This document shows positions 57,994 through 64,000 of a stretch of DNA of 64,000 nucleotides, piece after piece. Made by a program: the position numbers and the translations under genes. Below the pieces are notes generated by a model, which was not told where the DNA came from, did not search any database, and was given only the letters and a program-made list of their open reading frames with translations. The DNA is from Penium margaritaceum (Eukaryota; Streptophyta; Zygnematophyceae; Desmidiales; Peniaceae). How positions within the stretch are numbered: the first letter of the stretch is position 1; every line of letters begins with the position of its first letter. Where the stretch lies: the NCBI GenBank assembly GCA_023375785.1, contig SZWC01000557.1, positions 153,781-217,780 of the forward strand, written 5' to 3'.

Positions 57994-59161
57994 CTGGTAT
58001 GTTCATAGCCTCCGATACGGTCACAGGATCTCTTAGAGCCAAGCATGACCAACTGCATTCGGTATATTTTGCAGTCTCAGCATCATACTTGGGCGGAGGT
58101 TTTCCTGGCGCGTACTACGCCAAAGTGTTGCTTGTGGTGCTTCAAGGCTAAGTTGCTTCTATTGCTCCCGGGCCAACGATCTCTTGTTTGAGGAAGAGCC
58201 TCCGGCCACAAATTTTGACTCAGTTGCCCTGGATGAGTTAAACTCAGTGTCTAAGTGCGTAGCTTTGTCAACCTGCACAGCCACTCCCCCTGTAGTTCCA
58301 TCCTTTGCTACCACCATCAACCAGTTCTCAATTGCCTGATCACCTTACTTTAGCAGAAATACCCACTCTCCTGATCTGGGAGCATGGACAAGGTCCAGTG
58401 TCTCTCCCTTGCCGAGCATGCTTTCTTCAAACTCGACATCTTGGCTCCTGATGAGCTTTCTAGTCAATTGGTCCCACAGCATGTATGCCTTGTGCGTAGT
58501 GTCATATCCAACCATGAGATACTTGCGAGCGCGTGCATCTTGCTTGCCACTTCATTCTCTTGCTTGGACCTTTACCCAGGCGGTACAGCCAAAGACCCTC
58601 AGGTGTGAAGCATCTCGCTTCTTCTTTGACCAAGCCTTCTGTTGCGTCATGAGCTGCTTCTCTTGTTGCTTATAGCACCTTTGAAGCACGGCTGCCGGAG
58701 TGAGATTCACATGGTAGCAAGTCGTTTGTGCACCTTTGGCCCTTAAGGAAAGTGGGAGTTTTGAGTGGAAAAGCATTCTTTGTGTCATTCCAATGATAGT
58801 CCGGTTCATCCGCTTGGCTACGCCATTGCTCTTGGGGTGTAAGGCGTAGTGGTCTAGTGGTTAATATTGTGTTGCCTCAACCAGCCTTTGCACCCCTCAT
58901 ACTGACCATCGTTGTTTGTGTGCAATGCATTGACCTTCTTCCTTGTCTGCTGCTCTACCATCGCAACAAACTCTTACAGCTTCTCCTTGTCCTCTCCCCT
59001 TGTCTTGAGGAAGTATATCCACATCTTACAACTATTGTCATTGAGGAAGGTCAAGAAATACTTGCTACTACCGTTTGAAGGGGTGTGGAATGGTCCGCAC
59101 ACATAAGAGTGAATCAGATCCAAGATTGCTGCCACACATTGCCCATTATGCTCAAAGGGAT

Positions 59162-59268
59162 NNNNNNNNNNNNNNNNNNNNNNNNNNNNNNNNNNNNNNN
59201 NNNNNNNNNNNNNNNNNNNNNNNNNNNNNNNNNNNNNNNNNNNNNNNNNNNNNNNNNNNNNNNNNNNN
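59162..59268. other. Assembly gap with duplicated flank
   Basis: 107 Ns separate 58911-59161 from 59269-59519, and these two 251-bp stretches are identical as far as I can read. Sequence before and after is continuous if one copy is ignored. This is an uncollapsed overlap at a scaffold join. Confidence 0.9.
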
Positions 59269-60097
59269 GTTGTTTGTGTGCAATGCATTGACCTTCTTCC
59301 TTGTCTGCTGCTCTACCATCGCAACAAACTCTTACAGCTTCTCCTTGTCCTCTCCCCTTGTCTTGAGGAAGTATATCCACATCTTACAACTATTGTCATT
59401 GAGGAAGGTCAAGAAATACTTGCTACTACCGTTTGAAGGGGTGTGGAATGGTCCGCACACATAAGAGTGAATCAGATCCAAGATTGCTGCCACACATTGC
59501 CCATTATGCTCAAAGGGATTTCTCTTTGCCTTCCCTTCAATGCATGGCTCACATAACTTCTTGCACTTTCCCTAATCCTTAGTCTCGCATCCTTGTATCC
59601 GATAAACCACATAGTACTGCTGCATAGCTTGCAATGTGCTATCGGCCACATGGCCAGATCGCATGTGCCACAGCTTAGCATCTCTATTGGTGGAGTTGGC
59701 CACCATTGTGACAGCCCGGGGTGCATCATCAGGCTTTCGAGAATTGTGCTCTTCAACCTCACTTTCACCCTCGTTTGTATTCTCAAAGGGCTTGGTGTGC
59801 AGCAGGTAGAGCCCATCAACTCTGGGACTTGTGCGACAATACTCTCCTTGGGATAGGAGATTTTGATGTCCTTGTTCTTGACAATCATGGCCTCCTCCTC
59901 TGTGAAGACAACTTTCATATTGTGGTCAATCTTTTGGACACTCACAAGAAATAAGCCGCAGAATAGGGCATGTAGACACGATTCTCCAGCTTCAAGTCTC
60001 TTGCAGCACCATTCACATTGATGCTAATTAACTTACCTCCCTCGCCTTGTGCATGGACAAGGCTCTAGTTGGAACACTTGAAGTGCCGTTCAATGTC

Positions 60098-60880
60098 CTA
60101 AATGGAGATGAACCCGTCCTTCTCCCTTGAAAAGTGGTGGTTCGCGCAAGAGTCGAGCCCGGAAGCTACATGCTTCAGCACTGCTACTCCCTTGGTTGGT
60201 GACACAGTTTCAGCCATCATGTTCGTCAACTCCTTCATACCCCTTTTGTTACCCTGATATCTACCACCATGATCTCTATCCTCCTTTTTGGGAGCTATGC
60301 ACTTCCGTACCCAATGCCTAGGATTGGCATAGCTATGGCACTTCCGAATACGCTTTGAGATCTTTCCACCGCCACAATTTCCATTTCTTATACCGCCAGC
60401 GCTTCCGTTGCTACTGTAAGCAAAAGAGGAGTTGTTGCCACAACCAAAGTAAAGTGCAGCATATGCTAAAATCTTAGCCTCACTACCGTTGCGACGCGTT
60501 ACCTCTTTGCACGTGTACTTTGATACTGTCGCGTACGTTAAATCCTTCTCTTTATAACCGCCAAAGCTGGTGATCAGAGGACACCTCTTTTCAGGTAGCG
60601 CCACGAGGATGATCATGGCTTGCATGTTGGTGTTGATTTCCCAGTTTGTTTTGGTCACTTGTTGCAACCGTCCTTGAAACTCCAAGAGGAAGTCCGGTAT
60701 TGACTCTCCATTGCTCACTCTCATCAAAATCAGCTTTTGAAGGATGAAGAGACAATTTATAAGAGCCATTGATTGGTGTACATGTGCAACATTTGCATAA
60801 GCCTTTGGTGCATGTGTCATACCTTGGGGATGGACATATTGTGGCTCATGCACTGATGTCCCAATAATCGCAAGTGCCAT
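60098..60880 (-). pseudogene. Family C gag remnant (longest open stretch)
   Basis: This is an open minus-strand stretch of 260 codons. It has the copia gag body (RLFILQKLILMRVSNGESIPDF-type), a Gly/Ser/Asn-rich spacer, a zinc-knuckle region near CHSYANPRHW, a basic stretch and a protease-side piece (LDSCANHHFSREKDGF). The true gag start lies upstream near 61047, in a different readable piece. The element as a whole is broken. Confidence 0.75.
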
Positions 60881-61441
60881 GTCATTTTTGACACTCCACG
60901 TTTCATATCAAGGTTTTGTTTTGGAGGTTCAACCTCTTCTCCAAGGAACATCTTCAAGTAGCCAGGCACTGTCATGACAATCTCAATTTGCCATTTCCAT
61001 GCGAAGAAAACTTTTCCCCATTGACATCCCATTGTTAACCTGCTCAAGGATGAGCGTTTTGGGTGTCTTCATACTGCTTCTCTACTTCTCCCCTTCTTTG
61101 CTTTGTTGGGGCCGATGTAGGCTGATGTAGGCTCTCATCTGCTTCCCGGCTAGAAGGTACAGTGGTGTTGCCTTACCCTTAGTCGTTGATCGACTGCAAA
61201 CATAGAAGAATACAGAATAGTGAACCCACACTCATGCCTCCAAGGGCATAGCCTATCTTGGTTACGGCCCAAGGATGTACCTCTAAGGCAAGAGCTTATC
61301 CTTGGCCATTGTTTGCTATGTGCTAGCACCCACTGTTGGAGTTGATGAAGCAGATGGAGCAGATGGAGCAGATGGACCTAATGTGCGCTCCAAGGCAGAG
61401 AGGACGAGAGCATGCGCAGAAGCATGGCTTACAACTAGTCA

Positions 61442-61458
61442 GTGTGGGCCATTAACCC
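61442..61458 (-). promoter_or_regulatory. Primer-binding site, half initiator-Met tRNA type (minus strand)
   Basis: The complement reads GGGTTAATGGCCCACAC, two bases after the LTR end TTGACA. Compared with the complement of the initiator-Met anticodon arm (GGGTTATGGGCCCACCAC, from memory), most positions agree. It is the best-preserved such site in family C. Confidence 0.65.
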
Positions 61459-61460
61459 TT

Positions 61461-61924
61461 TGTCAACTATCCTGCGGCAACGGTCTAGAAAATGGGTTCC
61501 GACACAATGGTTTCCGCCGATCGCTCTTGACATTGCAACCAAGAGATGATCTCACCCTCAGTACCTAGGTTCCACATTGAGTAATTCATAACAATTGCTC
61601 AATGTGTCCTTAGCACGTGGTCACTTTCACGCAAGGAGCAAACTCGTAAGAACTTAGACCAACCAATGCTTGTTTAGTGTCTGCCTCTTATGGACAACTC
61701 TATTAGGAGTCTCAAATATACTAATTGTACTCAATAACAGGCAACTCAGAGGTTGTTATAGTCCTATAGCTAGCCTCTAACCTGGCGCGTAGTGGCTCCT
61801 TGGAACAGCCTTTTTGGGAGCAACATGGATTTAATCATCCCCCTTGCTTGTACGGCACTCCTGGTGACCGCCAAGTGGCGCCAGCCAATAGGAAGGACCT
61901 TCGAATGTTCTAAGATGTCTCTTG
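61461..61924 (-). repeat. 5' LTR, family C (partial, minus orientation)
   Basis: This opens TGTCAACTATCC and proceeds through the reversed C landmarks to a block complementary to AAGAGACATCTTAGAAC. It then gives way at about 61924 to plus-strand C leader. The remaining 300 or so bp of the LTR are absent. Confidence 0.77.
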
Positions 61925-62299
61925 ACCTACATCAGCCTACGTCAACCTACATCAACCTCAACAAACCAGAGAAGGAGCGATGTAGAGAAGTAGAGAAGCA
62001 CGTTGACAACACCCGTGACGCTTACTCTAGAGAAGGTCAACAGTGGGATGTCAAAGTTCACAGAGTTTGGTTTTCCCTTGTGGAAATGGCTATTTGTGGA
62101 CACTGAATGTCACTCCAAGTGTGCCAACAGCAGCCAAGTGCTAAGGACACATTGCAAGGAACTGATTTCTATGAACTGCTCAGTGTGGAACATTTGCTTT
62201 GAGGGTGATATCATCTCTTGGTTGCAATGCCAAGCATGGTCGGCGCAAACCATTGTGTCTGAACCCATTTTCTAGACCGTTGCCTCAGGCAGGTTGAAA
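61925..62299 (+). mobile_element. Scrambled family C pieces (leader, gag start, protease scrap, LTR end)
   Basis: Short plus-strand C pieces lie in tandem: leader and gag start (61925-62095; opening MTTPVTLTLEKVNSGMSKF at 62003), a protease-side scrap (about 62096-62134) and the last 165 bp of a C LTR (62135-62299, ending CAGGTTGAAA). The pieces are in genomic order but most of the element between them is gone. Confidence 0.7.
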
Positions 62300-63357
62300 C
62301 ATTGCTCAGTGAAAAGCGTACATGGAAACACAGTGGCTATGTAGTTTGCTTTCCGAGATAAAACTGCCACAAACAGAGGTCGGCATCCATGACAACAATG
62401 GAATGAAAATGGCACAGGATGATGTCATCTCTCGGCGGACGAAGCACATTGACATCTAGTAGCACTAATCAGTTGACCTGGTCGCGAAGGAGATCGTGGA
62501 CCTGAAGTACGTGGAGGCCAAGAAGATGCTCGCAGATTACTAGACAAAAGCACTGAATAGCAAATTGCATTCCGGACATACTCGAGGCTTCAGTATGGTC
62601 AATGCAGCAGACAAAGACGGAGGCCAATACTGCAAGAGAGAGGAGAGATCTTGCAGCTTATGGACAGAGATGCAAGGGAGAGTTTGTTTACTGAATATGC
62701 TACTTTTCTATGGCTGATATTTGGACATGCACAAGATGGACTAAGCATGCATTGCTATCTTAGAGTAAGTCTTCTCAGTCTGGTGTAGATAGACAATGTA
62801 TGCACTCCTCCTTTGGAGCAAGTCCTCTTGGTCTAAACAGGATTGTGTAGCCAGCAAACAATACATAGGACAACGCCTTGTAGCTTAGACGTTCCTGACT
62901 TGGTCTCTGGAGTGAGAGGTCACTGGGTCAAATTCGAGCCTAGTGAATAACATTCTTTGTGACCAAAGGGGGACAAGAAGGTTCCAAGAGACATCTCAGA
63001 ACATTCCAAGGTCCTTCCTAGTGGCTGGCGCCACTTGGTAGTCACATGGAGCGCCATGTAGGCAAGGGGGATAATTCAATCCGGATTGCCCCCCAAGTGG
63101 CTCATCCACGGAGCCATTTTGCGCCTAGGCTAAAGGCTCGTTCTAGGACTATAAGAGCCTGTACGTTGCCTATCATTGAGTACATAACTTACCTTTGAGA
63201 CTCCTAACAGAGTTTTCCACCAGAGGCAGACACTAAAGAAGCATTGGTTGGTCTAAGCCTGAGGATTTTGTACCTCGCACGAAAGTGACCATGTACTAAG
63301 GACACAAAGAAAGGAAGTGATTCCTTTGCACTGCTCTTTATGGAACATTGGCTCTAG
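62300..63357 (+). mobile_element. Family C 3' end: RNase H plus LTR
   Basis: This holds the C RNase H tail (about 62305-62670, with a SRRTKHIDI-type block), a purine-rich GCAAGGGAGAGTT tract and an LTR beginning at 62685 (TGTTTACTG). The LTR runs to about 63357, where B leader sequence takes over, so its last 100 bp are missing. It is broken. Confidence 0.77.
62685..63357 (+). repeat. Family C LTR, 3' end missing
   Basis: This is a C LTR from TGTTTACTGAATATGC through the CTAGGACTATAAGAG block (near 63145) to TTGGCTCTAG. Confidence 0.77.
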
Positions 63358-64000
63358 CGGGGAGCGGTTGGCCACGGCTACACTCTTCTCTCCTAGTAAG
63401 ACTGTTGTATTGTGATGACCATAACTCTCTCATTTATCCGTTAGATTTAGAAAGAAGTACATGCAAATCGAATGTTTTCTTTAAGCTTTCTATTGGAAAA
63501 AAACGATTTGCATTCCATCAGTTAACTTGGCAGTAACACCATTTACAAGCTGGTTAGTCTGAGTTGGAGTAGGAGCTAAAACATCTTTTGTTTTAAAAAG
63601 GGCATATCATTTAAAATCCCTTGTTTATAACCTTGTTTGATGGCGCAATCTGAAAGGTTTTGAGCTCAATTGTGCAGTGGTGGGCTTGTTTTTTCCACAT
63701 TCTCATGCTTCTGGCCTCTATAGTCTATTTCTGTTGGAAAACGTCTGGTAGAAGCTAGAGCAAAAGCAGGGGTAGCACAGCCACTCAATGGCAGCGTTAA
63801 GCATCACAAAAGCTCAAAGTAGTATGGGTAGGCCTGGTAAAAGCAGCCCAGCCCTTGATGAAGTTAGAAGGACACGCAAACTTCACGGTTTGGAAGATCT
63901 GTACTTGTCTCTTTTTTAAGGAGAGGGGCTGATGGGAGGTGGTAAGTGGCGAAAAGCGTGCTCTGCCTCCAGAAGAAAAAGGCATCACCGCAGCCGAGGT
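63358..64000 (+). mobile_element. Family B leader and gag start, cut by window end
   Basis: This plus-strand B leader (63358-63785) matches 34530-34990, with the CTCTCATTTATC, GGGCATATCATTTA and GGTGGGCTTGTTTTTTCC blocks. It is followed by the start of gag (from about 63790: ATGGCAGC...-like, GGAGAGGGGCT block near 63921). The element continues beyond the window. Confidence 0.75.

Larger units (their letters stand above)
55738..61924 (-). mobile_element. Family C copia element, minus strand, with both LTRs
   Basis: Reading on the minus strand, it has a partial 5' LTR (61461-61924), a half-tRNA primer site (61442-61458), a leader (61050-61441), gag (about 60120-61050), protease (about 59950-60150), integrase (about 58550-59900, containing an N block and a 251-bp duplicated flank), a linker (58050-58550), RT (about 57110-57990), RNase H (about 56450-57100) and a rearranged 3' LTR (55738-56447). 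It is the most complete C copy by domain content. It is broken many times, though a gag stretch of 260 codons (60098-60880) remains open. The LTRs are very different from one another, so it is old. Confidence 0.83.

Noticed and set aside
58911-59519. Biological tandem repeat in integrase
   Set aside because: Exact identity around an N block in a decayed element fits an assembly overlap.
1-64000. Envelope-bearing or Gypsy-type elements
   Set aside because: All pol pieces have integrase before RT, and no envelope-like frame follows RNase H in any copy.

Overview
The window is a piece of repeat-packed nuclear DNA, most likely from a green-lineage eukaryote (streptophyte alga, bryophyte, lycophyte or similar). 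I found no host gene, tRNA, rRNA or bacterial feature. Almost every base belongs to Ty1/copia-type LTR retrotransposons (order gag, protease, integrase, reverse transcriptase (RT), RNase H). They are nested, truncated and inverted into one another. The host guess rests on plant-like copia proteins and on a primer site known from the algal element Osser; it is an inference. I sort the elements into three families. A has an LTR of about 690 bp, C an LTR of about 770 bp related to that of A, and B an LTR of about 720-740 bp bounded TGTTGG...CCAACA with unrelated sequence.

Layout. 1-1729: B fragment (+). 1730-15489: an old B element on the minus strand, entered by a family A element (2904-9589, target duplication GTCCT). 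Part of this compound was then duplicated in tandem (4312-10201 and 10202-15186). 15490-15605: B LTR scrap. 15640-19114: C fragment (+) with 3' LTR. 19226-19325: C LTR scrap. 19326-23241: shortened B element (+) with both LTRs. 23265-23705: C LTR scrap. 23750-23998: integrase scrap (-). 23999-33290: B element (-) hosting the best element of the window, the family A copy at 25051-30594 (target duplication CAAAG, nearly identical LTRs, coding region open wherever it can be read). 33291-34182: B fragment (-). 34183-39977: B element (+). 39981-40788: C scrap plus LTR (+). 40789-45738: C element (-), entered by a 5'-truncated A copy (42341-44839), which was itself entered by a solo LTR of a fourth, unidentified family (42410-43129). 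45739-48823 and 48824-50404: two B fragments (+). 50405-52111 and 52121-53546: two C fragments head to head, forming a very large palindrome. 53547-55737: C LTR, leader and gag (+). 55738-61924: C element (-). 61925-63357: C mosaic (+). 63358-64000: start of another B element, cut by the window edge.

The most interesting signals are these: (1) families A and C carry a primer-binding site that fits the anticodon half of initiator-Met tRNA (Drosophila copia/Ty5/Osser style), while family B has the ordinary 3'-end type; (2) two independent A insertions lie about 113 bp apart in equivalent B sequence, both in opposite orientation; (3) there is a head-to-head C palindrome with arms up to about 1.4 kb; (4) there is a solo LTR of another family carrying a strong hairpin. 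I see no sign of a new host-encoded system. Several N-joined places are assembly seams with duplicated flanks and should not be read as biology.
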